Of a stretch of 64,000 bases of DNA, positions 55,174-64,000 are shown one piece after another. A program made the position numbers and the translations under genes. Numbering within the stretch: position 1 is the stretch's first letter; every line of letters starts with the position of its first letter. The stretch is from Tritrichomonas musculus (lineage: Eukaryota > Parabasalia > Tritrichomonadida > Tritrichomonadidae). The notes beneath the pieces were generated by a model, which worked only from the letters and a program-made list of their open reading frames with translations, ran no database searches and was not told the origin of the DNA. The stretch is from NCBI GenBank assembly GCA_039105265.1, contig JAPFFF010000054.1, positions 620,001-684,000 of the forward strand. Direction: 5' to 3'.

Positions 55174-55356
55174 TTATATAACACTTAATGTTTTAAAAGC
55201 ATATAAAAAGATATCAAAAGAATTAATGATTAGAATAAATTATATAAAAAGTTATCGCTATTCTACATCTTTATAAAGTGTTATAAAATTCTTATCAAAA
55301 ATAATTAAAATAAATTGAGATAAAATACTCAAATTTATTTTCTGAAGAAAATTTTA
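55174..55356. other. AT-rich spacer between two elements
   Basis: No gene or repeat is seen between the foldback element and the target duplication of the next MITE. Confidence 0.4.
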
Positions 55357-55366
55357 TATATACTTA

Positions 55367-56494
55367 AAGGTAGGTCAACTCACCTATATAGATGAAAAAT
55401 GATTTCTAGTGGATTTTACTGCTTGGTTTTTATAACATATATTCTATATAAAAAATCATTAATTTTCCACCGACAACGAAAAAATAATTTTAATCATATA
55501 AAGAAAAATTTAAAATATTTATTTTGGAGCGCATTAATTTCCTAAAAATTGAATAGGTAAAAATTGAATAGAATAAAAAAAAAAACATTTACACTTATCT
55601 CTGAATTAACAAAATATAAATCTTATAAATAAGCAATATTATATTATATAAAATATGTAGAAAATAATAATTAATTTGTTAAAAAAATTAATGAAAAACA
55701 ATTTCATCATATATATCTTAATATTTTATTATATTTTCAGGAAATATGCTCAATATTAAAGATTTCTTTGATTTATTACTTAAAAGGCTGCAGATTATAA
55801 TCATTTACGTGACTGTTTCGATTTTTTATCAATTTAATTTTACCGGACTTGCCCGGATTTTCAATTTACCTGACTTTATTGCTCAATTCAAAATACATAA
55901 TTTTATAATAAGTTTATTTTTTATTTAGCATTATTTCATCGTCATATAATCAGAATAGAATGTAGGTGATAGCTTGTTATTAGGTGGAATAATACTTAAA
56001 AATTTTCTACGTAAATTCAAGTTTTCTTCTTTTAAACGCTCAATTTCATCTGCTAAATTTGGCATTTTTTCCATTTTATTAATTTTGACAGAAGAAATAT
56101 CAATTCAATTTTTAAATCAAGCCAATTATCAACATGAAGACGATGAATATCAATTCAATTTTATGAATTAAAAAAACCTTAAATATTTTTATATCCAGCG
56201 TTGGAATCGAAATAATATAAAATAAATTTTGTAATAGTTTTCCTTATAAAGATAATAGTAAAATATTTTCCATTTTTAATCTGTGAATTTAGAGAAAAAG
56301 AATGATTAAAAAATAAAACATCAATAAAACTATAATAAAATCTTTTTTTAATTTTTAAATTATTCAAAATGCTATTTTTATTTATTTAAAAGATAATAAA
56401 TATTATATTTAAAAATATACTCTAATTCTTATAAAGATATTCATAGATTATTTTTTTTTAAAATTGAATAGAATATTTTATGTTGACCTACCTT
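55367..56494. mobile_element. 1.13-kb MITE-like element with 10-bp target duplication
   Basis: AAGGTAGGTCAAC at 55367-55379 is perfectly inverted at the right end (GTTGACCTACCTT, to 56494). TATATACTTA is directly repeated on both sides, at 55357-55366 and 56495-56504. A 9-11-bp duplication is typical of Mutator-like elements. The GGTAGGTC core is shared with the ends of MULE-2, so that transposase could be the mobiliser; this is inference. Inside are only short AT-rich ORFs. Confidence 0.65.
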
Positions 56495-56504
56495 TATATA
56501 CTTA

Positions 56505-56997
56505 TATCCTTTTAGTTTAATTTTAATTTTGTACGATGCAAATATTTATAAAACTAATTATTATTATTTTAATAAAATATAATTAGTTTAAACAAACCAA
56601 TCATTGAGTTTTACTGACATATTCAGTTGTACGACCTTTTATGGTAAAGTAAGTGGATAAACCAGTAAACATCAGAAAAAACAGGTCGACATCATCATAG
56701 AACTCATTCAATTATTGAGAGAAATTACTCAAATTGTTAAATCAATGAATCTCAATTTTGAAAGATTATTGAAATTTATGTAAAAGTTTAAATTTTCTTC
56801 ATATCTACCAAATATATAGGAAATATGTATCAATTGAAGATAAATGATGCATTTATCATTATTATCATTTGCTTATTAATTATATTATGGTTAATGTTCA
56901 CAAAGAACATCTTTACATCATTATCCTTAATAATAAAAGAAAAATATTTAATTTCTCTAACTAAAACCAATATTTTCACTAATTCCAGTAATCAATT
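56505..56997. other. AT-rich intergenic sequence
   Basis: It contains AAAAACAGGTCGACATCATC at 56678-56697, whose inverted partner lies at 57459-57478. No gene is recognised. Confidence 0.4.
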
Positions 56998-57225
56998 TTA
57001 GTTATTACCATATGAATTGGCACAAAACCCATTTCTAACTATATTTAAATATATTAATCTTGAACGATTATATAACTCATTTTCATTTTTAAAACGATTG
57101 TATTCAATGATATTCTTGAGATTTTCGAGATTTGTATTAATTATATATGATGATTTTTCGAAATAATGCATTATATTTTTCGTAAAATCAATAATTTCTG
57201 TATATGCATTAGGATATATATCCAT
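56998..57225 (-). CDS. Possible small hypothetical protein
   Basis: 75 residues from a true ATG. The composition (YPNAYTEIIDFTKNIMHYF, then NTNLENLKNIIEYN) looks more protein-like than the other short ORFs here. It loosely recalls the N-terminus of trichomonad ankyrin-repeat proteins, but no ankyrin repeats follow. TTTCATAATT, an initiator-like sequence, lies just upstream of the ATG. It could be a real small gene, the start of a lost gene, or chance. Confidence 0.25.
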   Translation of the reverse strand: MDIYPNAYTEIIDFTKNIMHYFEKSSYIINTNLENLKNIIEYNRFKNENELYNRSRLIYLNIVRNGFCANSYGNN

Positions 57226-58323
57226 AATTATGAAACGGAATGATAATTCATATCAGGGAAACATTCTTCTTGAAGGAATTATGTTGTTGTACTCTGATCG
57301 CACTCTAAAATAAAATAAAAAAATTTTTTTAACAAATTTTCAATTTTCTGAAAAAGTGAGGAGATACTAAAAATTGTGAATAATTGAATGTAGACCAGTT
57401 TTTAGCGATTTCTGAGGAGATAAACAAAATTTTCTAAAAAATTACACAAAAAGTTCGATGATGTCGACTAGTTTTTCATGATGTCGACCAGTTTTTCAAC
57501 TAACTTTAACTGAATTTATGATAAATTATTTATCTTCTTTTAATCGTTTTCATATAAATTCAATAGTTTTTATTATAAAAATTGAAAGAAATTGAGTCTT
57601 CAGAAATATATACTCCACTTTTTAAGGGAATATTTCAAAGAGCCTTCAAATATTTTAAATTTCATGATTGTCCATCTCAAAAATACATTTGAAAAAGTTC
57701 GACTCAAATATTGAAAGCTATTTAAAAAAGTTGCAAAGTCTATCTATACTTCTAAAAAAGCGATACAAAAAACTATTATTTATTACGAAATTGAAGTAAT
57801 ATCTTATCCAGATAAATAATAAAATTAGGTACATCATATTATTCTCATTTCCTTTTCAACAACTTTTTCTTTTTTAAGATTGTTTACCCTCTTTGATATC
57901 TGGGGCTTTTTGTTGGATTTACAATTTTAATCGGAAGTGATGTATTACCGATCAAACATTCGATTATAATTTATACAAAAAGAAACTATCATTGACTTTT
58001 TCAAAAAAAATATAAATTGGGTCATTTTTCTTTTTTTTATTCATTTCATTACCAAAACTAATTATTTTTATAAAATTAAAATAGTAAATCAATTTATATT
58101 TAAGAAAAAAAATTCTATGCCATTGAAAATTGAATATATTGGTACGATCAATTATAACTTTTATTGACAAATATTTGTGAAAAATATAACAAAAAAATAA
58201 CAAGAAAAGATATACAAACAAAAAGAATCTATTAATAGATTCATGAAAAATTCGAGGAAATGAAAAATAAAATAAATAATAATTGTTTTCCCTCAAATTC
58301 GAGAAGTTCCAAAAACCCGCAAC
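57226..58323. other. AT-rich intergenic sequence
   Basis: It includes GATGTCGACTAGTTTTTC and GATGTCGACCAGTTTTTC in tandem near 57463 and 57481. The other ORFs are low-complexity. No gene is called. Confidence 0.4.
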
Positions 58324-58989
58324 TTATTTTTGCTCCTTTATGTCTTTTGTGATATTTTGCAAATACATTGGATTAAAATGGAGCGTATCTAGCATGGGTA
58401 AAAATGTTTGAGGTGATGGAAAAAAGGTTTCGGTTGGTAATTGGTGAATTGAAGGAAGCTGGACTGGAGTTGTTTTATGAGGATTCTCTTTAATGCTCTT
58501 TTGTAATTGAGAATTCTTTTGTAATGCCTCTCTTGTTTTTTTCCTTGATAAAACTAGCCAGCGATTCTTTAATTGGATATCAGTTCTCATTGGAAAAAAC
58601 TTGGCAATTTTTACCCATTTTGGACCAATCTCTTTTACTTTCCGTTCTAATAATTCATCTTCATCTGTTGACCATGGTGATTTTCTTATTAATGGTGAAA
58701 GATAATTGAACCATCTTTCTTTACATTGTCTTGGGTTTCTATGAGCCATGTTTGAAGATATTTGATTCCAATTATTAATACCAAATTGATTTACAAGCTG
58801 CTTAAGTTTTGTATCTTCTTCTGAAGTAAACTTTGATTTCGGGTGTGGCTTTTGTTCTCTTTTTGGTATTTGCATTGTTTGAGGTGATGAATTCATCAAA
58901 AATTTGATCGTTTGGTATTTATAGGTTTGAGAATTTGATTTCTGAATATTATCAATTTTGTGAGATATGATCGGAAAAATTTCAATCAT
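58324..58989 (-). CDS. R2R3 Myb-like transcription factor
   Basis: 221 residues from ATG 58989; a second in-frame ATG at 58895 (MNSSPQT) would remove 31 residues and still keep both DNA-binding repeats. Repeat 1 (near 53-100) is KFTSEEDTKLKQLVNQFG, NNWNQISSNMAHRNPRQCKERW. Repeat 2 (near 106-150) is SPWSTDEDELLERKVKEIG, KWVKIAKFFPMRTDIQLKNRW. The Trp spacing and helix-turn-helix residues are intact. The C-terminal third is Gln/Pro-rich and short. It is a nuclear DNA-binding regulator by family; targets are unknown. Confidence 0.92.
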   Translation of the reverse strand: MIEIFPIISHKIDNIQKSNSQTYKYQTIKFLMNSSPQTMQIPKREQKPHPKSKFTSEEDTKLKQLVNQFGINNWNQISSNMAHRNPRQCKERWFNYLSPLIRKSPWSTDEDELLERKVKEIGPKWVKIAKFFPMRTDIQLKNRWLVLSRKKTREALQKNSQLQKSIKENPHKTTPVQLPSIHQLPTETFFPSPQTFLPMLDTLHFNPMYLQNITKDIKEQK

Positions 58990-59793
58990 TAAAAAGACAT
59001 TTCACATCTTTCATTTTTGATTTCATTAATATACTCATAATTATTTTCCCTAATTATGCTCAAATTTAATCCCTTTTTATAAATGGCCCACATTATTTCA
59101 GCAAAATCTACGGTTACAATTTCGGATAGAAATAAGGTTTTTATTTATGGAGCCATTATTACTATTTTTTCATACAATTTAATGATTTAATATCTAAAAA
59201 AAGATTTAATTTAATAAATATTTTTTAAAAAAGGAGATAAAAAAATTGGAAAAATATACTCAATATATAAAATTATTGATTAGTTTATTTCATTTTATAA
59301 TTAATGTTTTGAGTACTTTATATTTATAATTCTATTATCAAAATTTTACCAAAATAAGCAATTATTTCAAATTTGTAATTAAATATATACAAGATATTTT
59401 TTATAATAATATATGTTTATATGTATAAAACAATTGAGACATATATTATAAAATTTTCAAATAATTTATAATTTTTTCTAACTTGAGTCTTATTTTTTTG
59501 CTTAAATATATAATTTTAAATATAATATTTATATTATAATTATAAATTATATAAAATTAATATATCATGAGTAAAATTAGAAGATATTTTAATTTTTGCC
59601 AATTCAGATGAATTTATTCAATTTTACGAAATTACAATTTACCAACAAAATAAATATAACTCATTTATATCATCAATCCGAATAGCGGAATGTAAATTGT
59701 CTACAAAATTTTTTGAAATTCGATTTTCTATAAATATAAATATTTATTATAAAACAAATATTCGCATAACAAATTATAAATAATAATTATAAA
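58990..59793. other. AT-rich intergenic sequence
   Basis: No gene, RNA or repeat is recognised between the Myb and kinase genes. Confidence 0.5.
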
Positions 59794-60880
59794 TCAAGTA
59801 AGAATATCTGGAGTAAAATCAATTGCAAGTTGTAGTGGGCATATTAAATGTTCAACTTCAGTTAATGCGCAACAACTTTTTTTCTCAAAAGAGGAAATCC
59901 ATGGGTGATTGAGTGCTTCAGATGCAGACATCCTTTTTGATGGATCAACAACTAAAAGATTGTCAATAAAATTAATGACTTCCTTTGATCTTGTGTCCCA
60001 TTTTTCTTTCAAAAAAGAAAATTTCCCCATAAGAAGTTGCTTTCGACTATTAAAACTTGTGTCGTTAGGAAACGGGAATTCACCAGATAATAAACGATAA
60101 ACAATAACGCCAAGAGACCATAAATCAACTTTCTCATCATCTGAGTATTAGTAAAAAACTTTTTAAATTAAATTTCTAATTTCCTTCCCTATTTTTTAGA
60201 TGCCTTTTTATTCTTTTTGAAAATGCAAAAGCATTGAATCAGAAATTTAAAAAGAAAAATCTAAAAAGAGAAAAGAAAAAAGAAATAAAACAAAACATAC
60301 ATGAATCACCTTTGACTATTTCGGGAGCTACATAACCATTAGAGCCAACTCTGTCATTTGGTTTAATATTTGAGGCATTCACGGCAAGTCCAAAGTCGGA
60401 TATCTTAACAAATGGAGATTCTAAATTATTGTCAAAAACAAGAACATTTTCGAGTTTCATATCTCGATGCCAAATATGCTGTTTATGCAAGAAATGCAAG
60501 CCTTTTAATAATTGAAATGTAATTAATTGAACAGTTAATTCGTTTAATCCAAAAGGGCGACTAGGATCAACAAGTAAATCAAGTGACCCATAAGGTGCCC
60601 ATTCCATTACGGCGCAATGATAAGGAGGATAAGGAAAATCCTCAATTAATTTTACAATATTTGGATGGTTAAGCTGATGCAAAAGAGAAATTTCGGTTTT
60701 AACATGATTTTCATTGAGTTCAGTAATTTTAAGAAACTTTAAAACAACTTTATTTCCATTTTGATTAAATCCTTTATAAACAATTGAAGACTTTGTAGCG
60801 ATAATCGTTGTACTTACCTTGTAATTTCCAATGATGCTATCTTCGGTGGGATAAGGACTAATTTTATCTCTATAAAACAT
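59794..60880 (-). CDS. Ser/Thr protein kinase, two exons
   Basis: Exon 1 is 60880-60301 and exon 2 is 60140-59794, joined in frame to give 308 residues. The start is ATG 60880 (MFYRDK); the codon further upstream at 60892 is TTG. Kinase motifs: lysine of VVLKFLK, HRDMKLENVLV, DFG in KISDFGLAV, GYVAPEIV, then exon 2 DEKVDLWSLGVIVYRLLSGEF and RMSASEALNHPWI. The glycine loop is degenerate (TTIIATKSSIVYKG). The layout is that of a CAMK-like kinase with almost no C-terminal extension. Catalytic residues are all present, so it should be active. The exon junction falls in the activation/P+1 region, between GDS and YDEKVD. Confidence 0.88.
60141..60300 (-). other. 160-bp spliceosomal intron of the kinase gene
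   Basis: On the minus strand the intron begins GTATGTTTTG and ends ACTAATACTCAG. The donor and the fused branch-point/acceptor block match the known trichomonad consensus (GTATGT and ACTAACACACAG). Splicing restores the kinase reading frame exactly, converting TCA-T plus AT into Ser-Tyr. Without splicing the frame runs into a Phe-rich nonsense tail and stops. Confidence 0.92.
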
Positions 60881-60892
60881 TGTTGGAGACAA

Positions 60893-61632
60893 GGACTAAT
60901 TTTGTTTAGTTTTCAAAAAAAATATTTTCAATTGAATTAATACGAAAAAAAAATTGAATATATCGTTTGACGATAATTATATGGAATAAACCATGTTTTT
61001 TTCAATAAAATATTCATTTATATATAAGTATTATTTAAATAATAGTTTTTAAACAAATAATATAATATAAAAGTAACTAAAAATTCATGATAAATCTATG
61101 CAAATAACAAAAAAATGTGTTTATATATAGATTCAGTTATAAAGAAAAATATTAGTTTGATTTGAAATTTCAATTGTAATAAACGATTTTTTTTCAATGA
61201 TAAATCAAAACATATTGAATTTTTTTACGGTAATATTTTTTTTTGTGAGTAAATTCAATAAAAAACGTTATTGTTTTATTGTCATAATTAAACCTATAAT
61301 ATATTGACAAAATACAAATATCATGATATGGCTCAATGAAAAAATAAGTTAAAAAAACAAAAAACAACAGTATGTTTTTAAGAGCATTTTATATTTTTGA
61401 TAAACTATTCAATTGCTTTTGTAGAAACTATTCTCAAAATACTTTGCCAGCCCGTTTAAACATATACCACTCATTTAGTAAAACAAAAATAAATTAAAAA
61501 GCTCTGATTATAAGAAGTTTTAAATTTATATTATAAATTAGAAGATAAAAATATGTAAATAGACAAGTACAGACAATTAAAATCATAATAAAATAAAACA
61601 AACTAATGAGTACTAAAATTCCCAGCAATAGA
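60893..61632. other. AT-rich intergenic sequence
   Basis: It separates the kinase start from the deubiquitinase stop. No gene or repeat is recognised. Confidence 0.5.
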
Positions 61633-64000
61633 TTAGAATTGTGGAATATCATTTAGATTTCTTTCATTCATTTGAAATATTATAACTGGCCTTTCATTGC
61701 TCCACTCTCTTTCTTCTGAGATCCGTTCAAGTATATTGAATAAATTATCTTTGCCTTCGATCTGATATCCTTTATAAAAATCAACAGTACCGCGAATTAA
61801 GTATTTAACAGGCTTTAATGAAGCAGCAGCGCCGATAAATAGTGATTTTTGAATTGAATTGCACGTTGATGATTTATTAAGGACAAAAATTCCATTTGCT
61901 TTAAAATGAGGCCAACCTTCTTTATATGTCATTGTTCTTACTTCAACTGAGAGAAATTGGCACTCTTCATCTATAATATTACTGCGAATTTCTTTCATTG
62001 TCATTAAAAGAGGAGCTTTGGCCATATCAATTCTTAAATTAATTGATGCTGGTCTTTGATCCATATTGAATACTTGAGAAATACCATTATCTTGACGCAA
62101 TGATACAATATAATGGTATTTATCTTGTGGTTCTTTGTAATTGAACCAATCAGGAAGATTTTCTACTAGTTCACTAACAGTTCCAACTTTTGAAAACCAA
62201 AGATTAGATTTTGTTGATTTAGAGTGGCCAATATCATAAAGATCGATACTAAATGGGCTGTAAAGATCAAGGGATGATACTGTAATTGGCGGTTTAAGTA
62301 ATGAAGCTTCAAGATTTCCCATCATATGTAATTCAAGTGCTGTTGGATATTTTCGTGGACGAAGAGGTGACCTTTTTATTTCATCACTATCACCATCTTT
62401 GTTGAGTGAATAAAAAAGAAGCCTGGATGCCCGCGATTCGTCATTATTAGTAAACATTAGCTGAAGTTCTTTGTAAGTGGTTTTTGGTTTAATGTGCTTA
62501 TATTCCTTTTTATTAACATTAAGCGTTATATACTCGAGTGGAACGCCAAATATAATTGATCCAGAGTGAATAGTGGAATTGGATATATCTGTAAGTGGTA
62601 TTCCTTCATGTCTAAATTCATACTCTTTGCTAAATTTAGCGAATATCTCTTCTTTATCAAAAACTCCTACATAATCTGAATCTGAAATAAAGAAAACTGG
62701 CTCTTTAATCGTTTTCTTATTATTTCGCTTTATCGCAATAAAATTGGAGTCCAACCCTTTTACAGTATAACTAAAAGCTTCTGTATTCAATGGGATTGGG
62801 CCAAAAAGGCGATCGGAGAAAGGAAGAGAAACAAATGCATCAAATTCTTCAATTTCTTTTTCATCGTCGTTGGTATCTTCGTTTGCTTTTTCGTCATTTT
62901 CGTTGTTTTTAGAGCGAATATTTGAAAATATTTGCTTGAACGTTACACTCTTTTCTTCCCATATATATTGTTTCCCGCATCCATAAATTTTTGATCCATC
63001 AATTTGATCACTAAATATTACTTTGCATGTATATTGATTTGATAGAAAAGGACTGATGGAAATTGGCACATTAGGACCATTTTTAAATTGATCTATGCAA
63101 TCAATTCTAATATATCCTATCAAATAAGCAATGAAGCTTCCACCAGATATAAAAGACCACATCCTTGTAAACGTGTTATCAATTCCTCCAAATAATTTTG
63201 TCACATTGTTGAAGGATGAAGGATGAACATATGAATCATTAAACTGAAACCATCGGCCATCATTAAACTTAGGTTGTGTGAATGCAATATAATGACCAGA
63301 TTGAGGATTTCCTCTATGAGCAATAACAGCAACCATTCTATAAGTTGTTTCACAATCTATATCATCAACGCAATACTTTTTCATGTCTAGTGTTTCTGGG
63401 CACTCAAATCTAGATCTGAGTTCTCTATAGTTTTGCTTTTCTTCATCAAAATCGTATCGTTTTAAATTGAAAATAAGGAAAGGTGGAAGATTTTTATATC
63501 TTAATTGACGTACAGCATCTTGTTTTCCATGATCTGTACCCGTATCCCATTGATTTACAGGCTCTTCTTCTATCAAATAATCTAAAGATTCATTAATGTT
63601 TTTGAATTTTTTGATTGGTAAATCTATTTCGTTAGAGAATTCATCAACTTCAGTCTTTACATCAGCAGATTGAAAAATTATAACGCTATGAACTCCAAAT
63701 ATTTCATTTCTTGCTTTTTCGAAATCTTTTCCTAATTCTTTGTCGAGCTTATCGAATAGAGTTAAAATAAATTCATGTGCATCTTGGTCTTGCACTGCCA
63801 TATAATAAGAATTTGTTCCAAAAGATGAAATGAAATTACGAATTTGAACAGTGGAGAAGGCAGATAAAATATCACGAAATACAGATTGCAATTCTTTACA
63901 TATTCCTTCTGGTGGTTGTTTCTGCTGAAAAATAAGGGAGGCAAATGGCGCAACAAGAGTCAAAAATTGAAGAGAAGATGCAATGTAGCATGTTGTTCCT
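61633..64000 (-). CDS. Ubiquitin-specific protease, USP7-like (5' end outside the window)
   Basis: About 789 residues are present and the N-terminus lies beyond the window edge. The frame continues past the nominal start codon to 64000, where the catalytic Cys box is visible (GTTCYIASSLQ). QDAHEF follows near residue 70, then a Zn-free finger region, LPPFLIFNLKRYDFD and the His box (GNPQSGHYIAF with GRWFQFNDSYV). After the catalytic domain a SFIAYLIGYIR block corresponds to USP7's AYMLVYIR, followed by about 500 residues with ubiquitin-like-fold strands as in the USP7 HUBL region. The enzyme cleaves ubiquitin from proteins. A MATH/TRAF domain may lie upstream, out of view. Confidence 0.9.
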   Translation of the reverse strand, partial: GTTCYIASSLQFLTLVAPFASLIFQQKQPPEGICKELQSVFRDILSAFSTVQIRNFISSFGTNSYYMAVQDQDAHEFILTLFDKLDKELGKDFEKARNEIFGVHSVIIFQSADVKTEVDEFSNEIDLPIKKFKNINESLDYLIEEEPVNQWDTGTDHGKQDAVRQLRYKNLPPFLIFNLKRYDFDEEKQNYRELRSRFECPETLDMKKYCVDDIDCETTYRMVAVIAHRGNPQSGHYIAFTQPKFNDGRWFQFNDSYVHPSSFNNVTKLFGGIDNTFTRMWSFISGGSFIAYLIGYIRIDCIDQFKNGPNVPISISPFLSNQYTCKVIFSDQIDGSKIYGCGKQYIWEEKSVTFKQIFSNIRSKNNENDEKANEDTNDDEKEIEEFDAFVSLPFSDRLFGPIPLNTEAFSYTVKGLDSNFIAIKRNNKKTIKEPVFFISDSDYVGVFDKEEIFAKFSKEYEFRHEGIPLTDISNSTIHSGSIIFGVPLEYITLNVNKKEYKHIKPKTTYKELQLMFTNNDESRASRLLFYSLNKDGDSDEIKRSPLRPRKYPTALELHMMGNLEASLLKPPITVSSLDLYSPFSIDLYDIGHSKSTKSNLWFSKVGTVSELVENLPDWFNYKEPQDKYHYIVSLRQDNGISQVFNMDQRPASINLRIDMAKAPLLMTMKEIRSNIIDEECQFLSVEVRTMTYKEGWPHFKANGIFVLNKSSTCNSIQKSLFIGAAASLKPVKYLIRGTVDFYKGYQIEGKDNLFNILERISEEREWSNERPVIIFQMNERNLNDIPQF

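Noticed and set aside
60239-60300. Phe-rich C-terminus of the first kinase exon
   Set aside because: It is intron read-through; the GTATGT donor and ACTAATACTCAG acceptor give a proper kinase domain.

Overview
The window looks like a chromosomal segment from a trichomonad protist, probably Tritrichomonas or a close relative. It is very AT-rich. It carries three R2R3-Myb genes or remnants, protein kinases, a USP7-like deubiquitinase, a C9orf72-like gene and a calcineurin-B-like EF-hand gene. One kinase gene holds a 160-bp intron with a GTATGT donor and an ACTAATACTCAG branch/acceptor block, which is the trichomonad intron signature. Initiator-like TCATTTTTCA and TCATTTCATT sequences lie just upstream of two start codons. 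Species is an inference; no rRNA or other marker is present.

Layout. 1-7.3 kb: a Myb gene with an in-frame stop, a 0.8-kb MITE, a small hypothetical gene and a decayed vWA-like pseudogene. 7.7-22.3 kb: nested transposons. A roughly 1.35-kb element with an 8-bp target duplication is split by a 13.26-kb Mutator-like element (MULE-1). MULE-1 has GGCA/TGCC ends, a 9-bp target duplication and one transposase gene, and its inverted ends hold 55 and 21 copies of a 135-bp repeat. 22.6-26.2 kb: a gene-less element with 475-bp inverted ends. 27-29.3 kb: a broken tandem-kinase pseudogene and a tRNA-Thr. 29.4-39.5 kb: WD40, Myb and C9orf72-like genes, all on the minus strand, with small inverted-repeat elements between them; one carries a tyrosine-recombinase fossil.

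39.7-43.9 kb: a block with higher GC and different codon use. It holds a virus-type SF2 helicase gene, two small paralogous ORFs, a cluster of RNA-like palindromes and satellites, and looks foreign (virus- or plasmid-like). 44.4-46.5 kb: EF-hand gene and a helical hypothetical gene. 47.9-51.7 kb: a second complete MULE (MULE-2) with 29-bp ends, an 8-bp target duplication and nine copies of a 132-bp repeat upstream of its transposase. 51.8-56.5 kb: a 3.3-kb foldback element containing about 615-bp palindromic arms, then a 1.1-kb MITE with a 10-bp target duplication. 58.3-64 kb: Myb, the intron-bearing kinase, and the USP7-like gene running off the right edge.

The host genes are single transcription units with no operon logic. 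About half of the window is mobile or repetitive DNA. The most notable material is the pair of MULEs with subterminal long-period arrays, and the foreign helicase block.
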